Shown here: positions 8,013-17,022 of the stretch, in pieces
Layout of the letters: every line of letters begins with the position of its first letter
Position numbering within the stretch: the first letter of the stretch is position 1
From: CAVPCY01 sp963770765
GTDB taxonomy: Bacteria > Actinomycetota > Coriobacteriia > Anaerosomatales > PHET01
Length of the DNA: 64,000 bases
Direction: 5' to 3'
Assembly (NCBI GenBank): GCA_963770765.1
Contig: CAVYQS010000015.1
Location: forward strand, 62,001 to 126,000
Position numbers and translations under genes: made by a program
The notes under the pieces: model-generated
What the model saw: only the letters and a program-made list of their open reading frames with translations
What the model was told of the DNA's origin: nothing
Database searches by the model: none

Positions 8013-9689
8013 GTGACCGAGCAAGAGCAACAAGGCCTTTTCGAGCAGACCGAGTACACCGCCGAGGAGATGCACGCGCTCATCGACGGCACGATGACCG
8101 ACTTCGACGACGGTGATCTCGTACAGGGCACCATCGTCCGCGTCGAGCGTGACGAGGTCCTTCTCGACATCGGCTACAAGTCCGAAGGTGTCATCCCCGC
8201 CCGTGAGCTGTCGATCCGCAAGGACGTCGACCCGTCTGAGGTCGTCAAGGTCGGCGACTCGGTCGAGGCTCTGGTTCTCCAGAAGGAGGACAAGGACGGT
8301 CGCCTCATCCTCTCCAAGAAGCGCGCCGAGTACGAGCGTGCCTGGAGCAAGATCGAGGAGAAGTTCGAGTCCGGCGAGAACGTCGAAGGCGAGGTCATCG
8401 AGGTCGTCAAGGGTGGCCTCATCCTCGACATCGGCCTGCGCGGCTTCCTGCCCGCATCGCTTGTCGACCTCCGCAGGGTCAAGGACCTGGCGGCCTACAT
8501 GGGCCGCCGCCTCGAGGCGCGTGTCATCGAGATGGATCGCAACCGCAACAACGTCGTCCTCTCGCGCCGCGTGGTGCTCGAGGAAGGCCGCAAGCACGAG
8601 CGCGCCGAGATCCTCGGCAAGCTGCAGAAGGGCATGATCCTTCCCGGTAACGTCTCCTCGATCGTCGACTTCGGTGCCTTCGTGGACCTGGGCGGCATCG
8701 ACGGACTGGTCCACATCTCCGAGCTCTCCTGGAGCCACGTCAACCACCCGTCCGAGGTCGTCAAGGTCGGCGACCCGGTCAACGTGCAGGTACTCGACGT
8801 CGACCTGTCCCGCGAGCGCATCTCGCTCGGTCTCAAGCAGACCACCGAGGACCCGTGGAAGCAGCTCGTCAAGAACTTCCCGATCGGCTCGATCATCGAG
8901 GGCACGGTGACCAAGCTCGTCCCGTTCGGCGCCTTCGTGGAGCTGGGCGACGGTGTCGAGGGTCTCGTGCACATCTCCGAGATGGCCAAGGGCCACGTGG
9001 AGACCCCCGACCAGGTGACCTCCGTGGGCCAGAAGGTGCACGTCAAGGTCATGGACGTCGACGAGGAGCGCCGCCGCATCTCTCTGTCGATGCGCTCGGC
9101 CGCCGAGACGCTCGGCTTCGAGATCGAGATCACCGGACTGCCTGAGGGCGAGGAGTCCGAGGAGACCGAGGGCGACGACGTCGAGATCGTTGCGGTCGAC
9201 GTCGATGGCGACGGTGTCGCGGATGCCGTGGTGATGATCGAGACCGAGGATATCGACGGCGACGGCGAGCCCGATGTCGTCACGATCACCACCGTGGCCG
9301 ATGTCGACGGTGACGGCACGCCTGACGTGGTCGATGTCGTCGAGGCCATCGACGTCGACGGTGACGGCGACGCCGACATCGTGATCGAGACCATCACAGA
9401 GGCCGAGGATATCGACGGTGACGGCGAGCCCGATGTCGTCACGATCACCACCGTGGCTGATGTCGACGGTGACGGCACTCCCGATCTGGTCGATGTCGTC
9501 GAGGTCATCGACCTCGACGGTGACGGCGAAGCCGACATCGTGATCGAGAGCGTCGGCGAGGTAGCCGAAGAGGAGCCTGCTGCCGAAGATGAGCCTGCGG
9601 CCGAAGAGGAGCCTGCTGCTGAAGAGGCTGCCGCTGAAGAGGAGCCTGCTGCTGAAGAGGCTGCCGCTGAGGAGGAGAAGGCCGAGTAG
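8013..9689 (+). CDS. rpsA: Ribosomal protein S1-like protein with C-terminal DxDGDGxxD repeats
   Basis: A 558-residue protein starting at GTG. Four S1 RNA-binding domains lie at about 30-100, 118-188, 203-275 and 288-362; the last two carry the canonical DFGAFVDLG/PFGAFVELG and GLVHISE motifs. These suit the mRNA-binding S1 role on the 30S subunit. After residue 395 come seven DxDGDGxxD loops at 15-16 residue spacing, then an Ala/Glu-rich tail repeating EEPAAEE (about 515-558). Calcium-loop repeats are normally secreted-protein features and I know of no S1 with them. The protein has no signal peptide, so they would act in the cytoplasm. Confidence 0.9.
   Translation: MTEQEQQGLFEQTEYTAEEMHALIDGTMTDFDDGDLVQGTIVRVERDEVLLDIGYKSEGVIPARELSIRKDVDPSEVVKVGDSVEALVLQKEDKDGRLILSKKRAEYERAWSKIEEKFESGENVEGEVIEVVKGGLILDIGLRGFLPASLVDLRRVKDLAAYMGRRLEARVIEMDRNRNNVVLSRRVVLEEGRKHERAEILGKLQKGMILPGNVSSIVDFGAFVDLGGIDGLVHISELSWSHVNHPSEVVKVGDPVNVQVLDVDLSRERISLGLKQTTEDPWKQLVKNFPIGSIIEGTVTKLVPFGAFVELGDGVEGLVHISEMAKGHVETPDQVTSVGQKVHVKVMDVDEERRRISLSMRSAAETLGFEIEITGLPEGEESEETEGDDVEIVAVDVDGDGVADAVVMIETEDIDGDGEPDVVTITTVADVDGDGTPDVVDVVEAIDVDGDGDADIVIETITEAEDIDGDGEPDVVTITTVADVDGDGTPDLVDVVEVIDLDGDGEADIVIESVGEVAEEEPAAEDEPAAEEEPAAEEAAAEEEPAAEEAAAEEEKAE
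9198..9536 (+). repeat. Tandem coding repeats for seven DxDGDGxxD loops
   Basis: Seven loops (DVDGDGVAD, DIDGDGEPD, DVDGDGTPD, DVDGDGDAD, DIDGDGEPD, DVDGDGTPD, DLDGDGEAD). A unit of 159 bp is nearly duplicated: the segment from 9246 recurs from 9405 with few changes, showing recent in-frame expansion. Confidence 0.9.
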
Positions 9690-9715
9690 GCCTTCTCACA
9701 ACCAAGGTGTGATCA

Positions 9716-9745
9716 CGAGGCCGGGGCGGCAACGCTCCGGCCTCG
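9716..9745 (+). terminator. Terminator after rpsA
   Basis: Hairpin CGAGGCCGG/CCGGCCTCG with a 12-base loop, followed by TTCTC, 27 bases after the rpsA stop. Confidence 0.65.
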
Positions 9746-9850
9746 TTCTCGCCGAGGTCATCGGGGTCCTTTCGCGCACGGTTTCTCCCGCGTGGGGGAG
9801 GTACGTGAAGTAGGTGCGTGTCTCGGCGATCCGCGCGAAAGGTAACCCTC

Positions 9851-10132
9851 ATGTGCCGCAACATACACGTCCTGTTCAACTTCGAGCCGGCTGCCACCCC
9901 GGAGGAGATTCGAGCTGCGGCGCTGCAGTACGTCCGAAAGGTGAGCGGCTATGCCAAGCCCTCGGCGGCCAACGCTGAGGCGTTCGACCGGGCGGTCGAT
10001 GGTGTGGCGGCCGTGACGTCGACGCTGGTCGCATCGCTCACGACGAACGCTCCGCCCCGGAATCGCGAGGTCGAGATCGCGGCCGCACGCGCACGGGCCG
10101 CGAAGCGGTTCGGAGAGGGGACGTCACGGTGA
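9851..10132 (+). CDS. DUF2277 family protein
   Basis: A 93-residue protein opening with MCRNIHVLFNFEP and containing IRAAALQYVRKVSG, the signature of the DUF2277 family, which is widespread in actinobacteria and of unknown function. The length fits the family. The ATG is preceded by GAAAGG. No membrane segment or signal peptide is visible. A hairpin separates it from coaE. Confidence 0.85.
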   Translation: MCRNIHVLFNFEPAATPEEIRAAALQYVRKVSGYAKPSAANAEAFDRAVDGVAAVTSTLVASLTTNAPPRNREVEIAAARARAAKRFGEGTSR

Positions 10133-10170
10133 CCACACGTTCGGACTGTCTTTTCCGACCCGCGTGTGGT
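10132..10170 (+). promoter_or_regulatory. Hairpin between DUF2277 gene and coaE
   Basis: ACCACACG (10132-10139) pairs with CGTGTGGT (10163-10170), with inner CGGA/TCCG pairing and a TGTCTTT loop. It starts at the DUF2277 stop and ends 11 bases before the coaE ATG; terminator or translational control element. Confidence 0.5.
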
Positions 10171-10181
10171 ACCCAAGAGTG

Positions 10182-10796
10182 ATGCATACCATCGTGGTGA
10201 CAGGGGGCTTGGGGGCCGGCAAATCGACTGCGGCGGAGTACTTCCGAGACCGCGGCGCAGTCGTCATTTGCCTGGACTCGGTCGCTCATTCGTTGATGGC
10301 GCCGGGAAGCGACCTCCTCGGGCGCGTGGTCGAGGCGTTCGGCGCAGATGTGCTGTTCGCTGACGGGTCGCTCGACCGTTCTGCTCTGGCACGCAAGGCG
10401 TTCGCAGGCCCGGACGCAGCCGAGCGGCTCAACGCGATCGTCCACCCCGCCGTCGCGGCTGAGGTGGGTCCCGCCCTGCAGGACCTGAGGCTGCTGCCAG
10501 AGCCGCCGCAGGTCGTCGTCATCGAGGTGCCGTTGCTCGCCGAGGCACCCGTCTTCGCCGAACTCGCCGATCAGGTGCTCGCGATCGAGGCGCCTGAGGA
10601 GGCGCGGGTCGCGCGTGCTGCCGCGCGAGGCATGAGCGCCGATGAGGCTCGAGCGCGCATCGATGCCCAGGCCTCCGACGCGCAGCGCGCGGAGCTGGCT
10701 GACGCCGTCGTGCGCAACGACGGATCTGCTGATCAGTTCCAAGCGGCGCTGGAGCGCTTCTGGACCGAGCGCGTCGCCGTACCGCATCAGCGATGA
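10182..10796 (+). CDS. coaE: Dephospho-CoA kinase
   Basis: Last step of coenzyme A synthesis (dephospho-CoA + ATP to CoA). The P-loop GGLGAGKST lies at about residues 8-16, followed by LDSVAH and NAIVHPAV, all typical of CoaE; 204 residues is the normal length. ATG 10182 is chosen over an upstream in-frame start at 10164 because it places the P-loop correctly and avoids the hairpin. The stop overlaps the next start (ATGA), so it is translationally coupled to the lytic transglycosylase gene. Confidence 0.9.
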   Translation: MHTIVVTGGLGAGKSTAAEYFRDRGAVVICLDSVAHSLMAPGSDLLGRVVEAFGADVLFADGSLDRSALARKAFAGPDAAERLNAIVHPAVAAEVGPALQDLRLLPEPPQVVVIEVPLLAEAPVFAELADQVLAIEAPEEARVARAAARGMSADEARARIDAQASDAQRAELADAVVRNDGSADQFQAALERFWTERVAVPHQR

Positions 10797-11389
10797 CGCG
10801 GCACAGCGCGCTCGCACCGTATCGGCTCGTACTGCTCGGCGTCGTGGTCATCTTGGCCGCGGTCACGGTCCTGTTCCTGCGCGGGCCGGGTGCCTGGCAG
10901 AGGCGCTACTACCAGCTGAGCCACGAACAGGCCATCGCCGATTCCGCGCTGCGCCACAGGGTGAGTCCCTACCTCGTCGCATCCGTGATCGAAGCCGAAT
11001 CCGACTGGCAGCCTGACGCCGAGTCCAGCGCGGGCGCAGTGGGGCTCATGCAGCTGCTCCCTTCGACCGCGGAGGAGCTGGCGCGGCGCGACGTCGTGGA
11101 CGCAACCGAGTTCCCGCCCGAGGAGTTGTCAGACCCGGTCGTCAATATCGAGTATGGGACGGCGTATCTGCGCTACCTCATCGAACGCTACCACGAGGTG
11201 GAGTCGGCGCTGGCCGCCTACAACGCCGGGCTGGCCAACGCCGATGAGTGGGTCGCGCAAGGCGGCGACATACGGGACCACATCGCGTTCCCAGCGACGA
11301 GGCACTTCGTGCTCAAGGTCTCGCGGGGAAAAGACCGTTACGAGGTACTGTATCCCGATGCCTTCGAAGGGTGGCCGCCGCGTGAGTGA
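10793..11389 (+). CDS. Membrane-anchored lytic transglycosylase (SLT domain)
   Basis: A 198-residue protein with an N-terminal membrane anchor (about 12-30) and an SLT/GEWL-like domain: catalytic Glu in VIEAESDWQ (about 64-72), then GAVGLMQLLPSTA and LAAYNAGLANADEW. It should cleave peptidoglycan glycan strands outside the membrane. It overlaps coaE upstream and uvrB downstream; coaE-slt-uvrB adjacency is common in related bacteria. Confidence 0.9.
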   Translation: MTRHSALAPYRLVLLGVVVILAAVTVLFLRGPGAWQRRYYQLSHEQAIADSALRHRVSPYLVASVIEAESDWQPDAESSAGAVGLMQLLPSTAEELARRDVVDATEFPPEELSDPVVNIEYGTAYLRYLIERYHEVESALAAYNAGLANADEWVAQGGDIRDHIAFPATRHFVLKVSRGKDRYEVLYPDAFEGWPPRE

Positions 11390-13493
11390 CGCCAAGCATC
11401 TCCAGATTCCCGAGACGGGCGGTCTGTCGCGCCCCTTGCGGGTCGTGTCGCCGTTCGAGCCTTCGGGTGACCAGCCCAAGGCGATCGCGGAGATCGTCGA
11501 CGGGCTGAGCCGCGGCCTGCGCTATCAGACCCTGCTGGGCGTCACCGGTTCGGGCAAGACATTCACGATGGCCAAGGTCATCGAGGCGACGCAGCGCCCG
11601 ACGCTCGTCATGGCACCGAACAAGACGCTCGCGGCGCAGCTCGCCTCAGAGCTGCGTGACTTCCTCCCGGACAACGCGGTCGTCTACTTCGTGTCGTATT
11701 ACGACTACTACCAGCCCGAGGCGTATGTCCCGACGACCGACACGTTCATCGAGAAGGACTCATCGATCAACGAGGAGGTCGAGAAGTTGCGCCACGCGGC
11801 CACCGCCGCGCTGCTGTCTCGCCGCGACGTGGTCGTGGTCGCCTCGGTGAGCTGCATCTACGGAATCGGCTCGCCCGAGGACTACGCGGGGATGGCGGCG
11901 TTCCTCGATATCTCGAAGGGCTACGACCGCGATCAGCTGATGCGCGACCTCGTCGAGATCCAATACGACCGTAACGATTTCGACTTGACCCGCGGTACGT
12001 TCAGGGTGCGCGGCGATGTCATCGACATCTTCCCGCCGTACGCCGATCACCCGGTGCGCGTCGAGTTGTTCGGCGACGAGATCGAGGTCATCGCGGAGGT
12101 GAACCAGACGACCGGCGAGGTCATCAACCGTTTCGAGTCGCTGCCCATCTGGCCGGCGACCCACTACGTCACCGAGCAACGCAAGCTCCAGAAGGCGTTG
12201 CAGACGATCCAGGAGGAGCTGCGGGTGCGGCTCGACGAGTTCAAGGCCGCCGGCAAGCTCTTGGAGGCGCAACGCCTCGAGATGCGCGCCAACTACGACC
12301 TCGAGATGCTGGAGACGATGGGGTTCTGCTCGGGAATCGAGAACTACTCCCGACACCTCGACGGCCGTCAGCCCGGCGAGCCACCCAACACCCTCATCGA
12401 CTACTTCCCCGATGACTTCCTGTGCATGATCGACGAGAGCCACGTGACGATCCCTCAGATCCGCGGCATGCATGAGGGCGATCGGAGTCGCAAGATCACG
12501 CTCGTCGAACACGGCTTCCGTCTCCCGAGCGCGCTCGACAACCGACCGCTGCGATTCGACGAGTTCGAGCAGCGTGTGAAGCAGTTCGTCTACGTCTCGG
12601 CGACGCCGGGCGACTACGAGGGACGCGTATCCGAGCAGGTCGTGGAGCAGATCATCAGGCCCACCGGACTCGTCGACCCCCAGATCGTCGTTCGCCCGGT
12701 CACCGGACAGATCGACGATCTTCTCGGCGAGATCAAGGAGCGGACGTCGCGCGACGAGCGCGTGCTGGTCACGACGCTGACGAAGAAGATGGCCGAGGAC
12801 CTCACCGACTACCTGTTCGAGCAGGGCATCAAGGTCCGCTACCTGCACAGCGACATCGGGACGCTCGAGCGCGTCGAGATCCTGCGCGACCTGCGGATGG
12901 GCGTCACCGACGTGGTCGTCGGCATCAACCTGCTGCGCGAGGGCCTCGACCTTCCCGAAGTATCGCTCGTCGCGATCCTCGATGCGGACAAGGAGGGCTT
13001 CCTGCGCAACTTCCGCTCGCTGATCCAGACGATCGGACGTGCGGCGCGAAACGTCTCCGGCGAGGTCATCATGTACGCCGACAAGGTCACCGACTCGATG
13101 AGGCTCGCTATCGACGAGACCGCCCGCCGGCGTGCGCTCCAGGTCGCCTACAACACCGAGCACGGCATCGAGCCGCAGACGATCATGAAGGCGATCGCAG
13201 ACATCGTCCAATACGTTCGGGACGGGGACGCGATGACGACGAGCGCTGCGGAGGCCGCCAGGGAGCTCTCGAAGCTCCCGCGTGCCGAGGCCCTGAGGCT
13301 GATCTCTTCGATGGAGGAGGAGATGGTCGCTGCCTCGGAGGCTCTCGACTTCGAGCAAGCGGCTCGGCTCCGCGACCAAGTGGTCAAGCTGCGCGCTGAG
13401 ATCGAGGGCAGCGAGGCCGACGAGGTCTTGGGCCGTCTCAAGCAGGGTGCTCGCAAGGGGAGTGCTCACGGCGTGAAGAAGCGCCGCCGCTGA
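11382..13493 (+). CDS. uvrB: Excinuclease ABC subunit B
   Basis: The 703-residue UvrB helicase-like subunit of nucleotide excision repair. Visible: Walker A GVTGSGKT, the beta-hairpin region SYYDYYQPEAYVP, DESHVT (Walker B), helicase motifs in LREGLDLPEVSLV and QTIGRAARN, and the C-terminal UVR coiled segment (about 640-680) that contacts UvrC. The GTG start at 11382 overlaps the previous stop by 8 bases and follows GAAGGGTGG. Intact, unlike uvrA and uvrC in this sequence. Confidence 0.95.
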   Translation: MSDAKHLQIPETGGLSRPLRVVSPFEPSGDQPKAIAEIVDGLSRGLRYQTLLGVTGSGKTFTMAKVIEATQRPTLVMAPNKTLAAQLASELRDFLPDNAVVYFVSYYDYYQPEAYVPTTDTFIEKDSSINEEVEKLRHAATAALLSRRDVVVVASVSCIYGIGSPEDYAGMAAFLDISKGYDRDQLMRDLVEIQYDRNDFDLTRGTFRVRGDVIDIFPPYADHPVRVELFGDEIEVIAEVNQTTGEVINRFESLPIWPATHYVTEQRKLQKALQTIQEELRVRLDEFKAAGKLLEAQRLEMRANYDLEMLETMGFCSGIENYSRHLDGRQPGEPPNTLIDYFPDDFLCMIDESHVTIPQIRGMHEGDRSRKITLVEHGFRLPSALDNRPLRFDEFEQRVKQFVYVSATPGDYEGRVSEQVVEQIIRPTGLVDPQIVVRPVTGQIDDLLGEIKERTSRDERVLVTTLTKKMAEDLTDYLFEQGIKVRYLHSDIGTLERVEILRDLRMGVTDVVVGINLLREGLDLPEVSLVAILDADKEGFLRNFRSLIQTIGRAARNVSGEVIMYADKVTDSMRLAIDETARRRALQVAYNTEHGIEPQTIMKAIADIVQYVRDGDAMTTSAAEAARELSKLPRAEALRLISSMEEEMVAASEALDFEQAARLRDQVVKLRAEIEGSEADEVLGRLKQGARKGSAHGVKKRRR

Positions 13494-13506
13494 CGAGGCT
13501 CGTGCT

Positions 13507-14172
13507 CTACGGTGCCCACTGTTCGACGAGCCGGGTGATCTCGCCGTCTTCGATCGTGACCCAGTATCCGGCGTCCGCGACCTGGTCGGCGTTGTCGGCG
13601 AAGGCCTCGAGGAACTCCTCGGGGGTGAGCTTCTCGGTGTCCTCGGGGCCATAGAGCATGATCGTGATCGCGGCGTCGTCGGCGAAGCGGAACTCGCGTA
13701 GCTTCGCGTTGGGGTTGTAGACGTAGTAGTCGTTGGGTGGCGGGTACTCGTCACCGGTCTTGGTGGTGGCGGCCTTGATGGCGTCGGGGTCGGTCAGGAA
13801 CTCGGCGTAGTCCAGCGCGAGCCACACGGCCGAATCCTCGCTGAAGGCCTTCCCGACGAACGCGAACTTCTTCTGGGTGGTCGACTCCTCGCGCGCCGAC
13901 GACGCGGGCTTGGCCTGGTCGGGTTCATCGGCCGAGTCCGGTTCTGTGGCCGGAGTCGGCGTCGCGTCGCGCGCCGCTCTGAGGTTGTCGAGTTCGGCCG
14001 TGGCGACCTTGAGGCGGCTCACCATGCTGGCGGTCTCGGCCTGTGCCACCGCCAGCTCGGCCTCGAGCTCAGCGGCGCGGCGGCTCTGAGCGAACGCAGC
14101 GATGGTCGCCGTGGCCGCCACAGCGGCGACCACGAGCAGAACGATCGCGACGACCCTGGTGTCGACTTTCAC
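13507..14172 (-). CDS. Membrane-anchored coiled-coil protein of unknown function
   Basis: A 221-residue protein starting at GTG with one membrane segment (about 5-27), a coiled coil (about 30-65, RRAAELEAELAVAQAETA), a Thr/Pro/Asp-rich linker and a conserved-looking C-terminal domain (about 100-220) containing NDYYVYNPN and IMLYGPEDTEK. The topology suggests an extracytoplasmic domain on a stalk. I do not recognise the family. It is convergent with uvrB. Confidence 0.7.
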   Translation of the reverse strand: MKVDTRVVAIVLLVVAAVAATATIAAFAQSRRAAELEAELAVAQAETASMVSRLKVATAELDNLRAARDATPTPATEPDSADEPDQAKPASSAREESTTQKKFAFVGKAFSEDSAVWLALDYAEFLTDPDAIKAATTKTGDEYPPPNDYYVYNPNAKLREFRFADDAAITIMLYGPEDTEKLTPEEFLEAFADNADQVADAGYWVTIEDGEITRLVEQWAP

Positions 14173-14263
14173 GCTGTGTCCTCCCCGGAGCGAACAGGCC
14201 ATCCCATCTTAGGGGGCTGACCGCACTTGTGCGAGCGATGGAGTGAGCGTATATATGAACGTA

Positions 14264-14277
14264 TGAGCAGATGCTCA
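14264..14277. promoter_or_regulatory. ArsR/SmtB-type operator
   Basis: TGAGCA-GA-TGCTCA, a perfect inverted repeat of the SmtB/CzrA operator type, next to an AT-rich TATATGAAC stretch likely to be the promoter, 27 bases before the arsR-family start. Confidence 0.7.
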
Positions 14278-14303
14278 GACACTGAACGCGTCGACGGGAG
14301 TTC

Positions 14304-14732
14304 ATGGTGTCGTTCGAAGCAGATCCCGGTAGGAAGCCCGGCGGCTCCGGCACCGACGGCGTCTCATCGGCGCGGACCACCGAGTGCTGGTCGGAGATCC
14401 ACGATGTGAACGCCACCACCGCGATCCGGGCGGCGCTCGCGAGCGATTCTCACGTTGAGCGCACCACCGCGATCTTCTCGGCTCTGGCTGACGCGACTCG
14501 GTTCAGGATCCTCGAGTCGCTCGCCCGCGGCGAGCTGTGCGTGTGCGATCTGGCCGACGTCGTGGGGGTCAGCCAGTCGGCGACGAGCCACCAACTGCGC
14601 CTGCTGCGCGACCGCGGCCTGGTCGCGCACCGCCGCGACGGGCAGCGGGCGGTCTACCGGCTCGCCGACGATCACGTGCGTATGCTGATCGGCGTGGGGC
14701 TCGAGCACGCCGCCGAGGAGTCCGCGAGGTGA
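14304..14732 (+). CDS. ArsR/SmtB-family metal-sensing repressor
   Basis: A 142-residue winged-helix repressor. The recognition region reads CVCDLADVVGVSQSATSHQLRLL and the last helix carries DDHVRMLIGVGLEHA, where alpha-5 metal ligands (Asp, His, Glu/His) lie in SmtB/CzrA-type sensors; the CVC motif is the alpha-3 thiol site of ArsR/CadC types. It probably represses itself and the overlapping P-type ATPase through the 14264-14277 operator. ATG 14304 has a GGGAG ribosome site; an internal GTG at 14406 would give a family-standard length of about 108. Confidence 0.85.
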   Translation: MVSFEADPGRKPGGSGTDGVSSARTTECWSEIHDVNATTAIRAALASDSHVERTTAIFSALADATRFRILESLARGELCVCDLADVVGVSQSATSHQLRLLRDRGLVAHRRDGQRAVYRLADDHVRMLIGVGLEHAAEESAR

Positions 14733-16963
14733 GCTCTCCCGAAGCGCCTGCTCTGGCGCGACCGACACCATGCTCGGATGAGTCCGGCCGTGCTGGCGCC
14801 CGGCATGCGTCGTGGCGCATCGAGGGCCTGGACTGTCCTGACTGCGCTCGCAGCGTGGTGGCGGCGGTCGAGCGCGTCCGCGGGGTAACCTGCGCAGACC
14901 TGAACTTCGCGTCAGCGACGCTGCTCGTGGAGTGGGACGCCGGTGCCGAAGCGCCCGAGGGTGTGGTCGGCGAGGTCGTCGAGACCGTGATGGCCGCCGG
15001 ATACGGTGCCGCCCGCATCGACGAGAGCGGTATCACCGAGGCCGTGGCGCCCCGGCCATGGGCCGACCGCTATCGTGCCGAGATCGCGACGGTGGGCTCG
15101 GGCGTCTTCACTGCTCTGGGCGGGCTACTGGGTTGGCTGGGCGCGCCGGATTCGCTCTCGGTCGCGTCGTACGCCATCGCGATCGCCTTCGGGGGCTTTC
15201 TGGTGTGGCGTCGCGTGAACGTGTCGCTCAAGGCACGCGCGCTCGATATGAACGTGCTGATGACGGTCGCTGTCGTGGGCGCGGCGCTTCTCGGCGAGTG
15301 GGGCGAGGGGGCCACCGTCTACTTCCTCTTCGCGTTGGGCGGTCTTCTCGAAGCGCGTTCCCTGGAGCGTACGCGGCGCTCCATCCGCGACCTGATGGCG
15401 CTCACGCCCCCGGTCGCGCGCGTGCGCGAGGGCGAGAGCCTCGTCGAGGTCGCGGCTGCCGATGTCGTGGTCGGAGCGACGGTCATCGTCCGGCCGGGCG
15501 AACGCGTGCCGCTCGACGGGACCGTGCTGTCGGGCTCGACGGCCGTGGACGAGTCGGCGATCACCGGCGAGTCGGTGCCTGCGGGCAAGTCCGCCGGCGA
15601 CGCCGTCTTCGCGGGCACACTGAACACCACCGGCCTGATCGACGTCGAGGTCACCGCGGCGGCCCGGGACTCGACGCTCGCCCGTATCGTGTTCCTCGTC
15701 GAGGAGGCCCAGGCGTCCAAAGCGCCCGCTCAGACGCTCGTGGAGCGCTTCAGCCGCTGGTACACCCCGTCGGTGATCGTCCTCGCAGGGCTCATCGCGG
15801 TCGTGCCGCCACTGGCCGCGTCGCTGCTCGGCGCGAGCTGGGGAAGCTGGGCCGAGTGGATCGAGCGCGCGCTCGTGCTGCTCGTGGTCAGCTGTCCGTG
15901 CGCGCTCGTCATCTCGACTCCGGTGTCGATCGTGAGCGGCATCACGCGTGCGAGCAGAGACGGCGTCCTCGTGAAGGGCGGCGCCTTCCTCGAGACCGCC
16001 GCCCGCATCAGGGTGGTCGCCTTCGACAAGACCGGCACACTCACGAGCGGGCGGCCCGAGGTGACGACGGTGTCCGTGCTCGACGACCGCTCATCAGACG
16101 AGGCGCTCGGGATGGCAGCGGCGCTCGAGGCGCACAGCAACCACCCGATCGCACAGGCCGTCGTGCGGGCGGCGACGGTGCAGGGAGCGCGGGGCACGAT
16201 GCCGGTCGACAAGTACACCGAGCAGCCCGGCGTCGGTGTCGTGGGATCGATCGGCGGGGTCGAGTGGCAGGTATGCAGTCCCGGATGTGCCGAGGATGCC
16301 GGCGTACTGGGCCTCAACCGGGCTGCCGAGGCGGTGGCGACCGTCGAGCGGCGCGGCGAGACGGCGCTCGTGCTGTTCTCGGCTGCCGAACCGGTCGCCG
16401 TCATCGGCGTCGCCGATCAGGTCCGTCCCGAGACCGCGGGCGCACTCGCGGCCCTTCGGCGCGGCGGCATCGACCATCTGGTGATGCTGACCGGCGACAA
16501 CGAGAGGGTCGCTCGTGCCGTCGCACAGACCGCGGGCATCACGGAGTACCGGGCTCGGCTCCTGCCGGAGGCCAAGACCGCCGCGGTGCGCGAGCTGGCC
16601 GAGACGCACGGCCTCGTGGCGATGGTGGGGGACGGCGTCAACGACGCGCCGGCGCTCGCTGCAGCGGACATCGGCATCGCGATGGGCGCTGCCGGAAGCG
16701 ACACCGCGCTCGAGACCGCCGACGTCGCGCTGATGCGAGACGACCTCACCGCGCTCGCGGGCTTCCTCGACCTGGGGAGGCGGACGTTGCGGACGATCAA
16801 GCAGAACGTGGCCTTCTCGGTGCTGGTCAAGGCGCTCTTCCTGGTGCTCGCGGTGACCGGTAACGCGACCCTGTGGATGGCGGTCTTCGCCGACACCGGC
16901 GTGGCGCTGCTCGTGATCGTGAACGGCATGCGGCTGCTGCGCAAGCGCCCGCTCTCTGCGTGA
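14729..16963 (+). CDS. Heavy-metal P1B-type ATPase (Zn/Cd/Pb exporter)
   Basis: A 744-residue P-type ATPase. An N-terminal heavy-metal-associated domain has GLDCPDC (about 35-41); the transmembrane metal site is CPC in SCPCAL (about 388); the phosphorylated Asp is in DKTGTLTSG (about 433); the HP locus is SNHPIA; and GDGVNDAPAL is the hinge. The CPC plus GLDCxxC pattern fits ZntA/CadA-type exporters. GTG 14729 overlaps the repressor stop by four bases, so the two form a self-regulated metal-efflux operon. Confidence 0.9.
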   Translation: MSSPEAPALARPTPCSDESGRAGARHASWRIEGLDCPDCARSVVAAVERVRGVTCADLNFASATLLVEWDAGAEAPEGVVGEVVETVMAAGYGAARIDESGITEAVAPRPWADRYRAEIATVGSGVFTALGGLLGWLGAPDSLSVASYAIAIAFGGFLVWRRVNVSLKARALDMNVLMTVAVVGAALLGEWGEGATVYFLFALGGLLEARSLERTRRSIRDLMALTPPVARVREGESLVEVAAADVVVGATVIVRPGERVPLDGTVLSGSTAVDESAITGESVPAGKSAGDAVFAGTLNTTGLIDVEVTAAARDSTLARIVFLVEEAQASKAPAQTLVERFSRWYTPSVIVLAGLIAVVPPLAASLLGASWGSWAEWIERALVLLVVSCPCALVISTPVSIVSGITRASRDGVLVKGGAFLETAARIRVVAFDKTGTLTSGRPEVTTVSVLDDRSSDEALGMAAALEAHSNHPIAQAVVRAATVQGARGTMPVDKYTEQPGVGVVGSIGGVEWQVCSPGCAEDAGVLGLNRAAEAVATVERRGETALVLFSAAEPVAVIGVADQVRPETAGALAALRRGGIDHLVMLTGDNERVARAVAQTAGITEYRARLLPEAKTAAVRELAETHGLVAMVGDGVNDAPALAAADIGIAMGAAGSDTALETADVALMRDDLTALAGFLDLGRRTLRTIKQNVAFSVLVKALFLVLAVTGNATLWMAVFADTGVALLVIVNGMRLLRKRPLSA

Positions 16964-17022
16964 AACGCGTCTCGCCGGCGCCCGCCGCGGGTGCCGGCCG
17001 GCGGCGGGCCGAGGCCGGCCGG

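Noticed and set aside
9198..9536. The DxDGDG repeats as a dockerin domain
   Set aside because: The protein lacks a signal peptide and cohesin partners, and the loop spacing of 15-16 residues does not follow the paired dockerin layout.
11760..13754. A 664-residue minus-strand frame over uvrB
   Set aside because: Antisense shadow with Arg/Leu/Asp-rich low-complexity composition; uvrB is intact on the plus strand.
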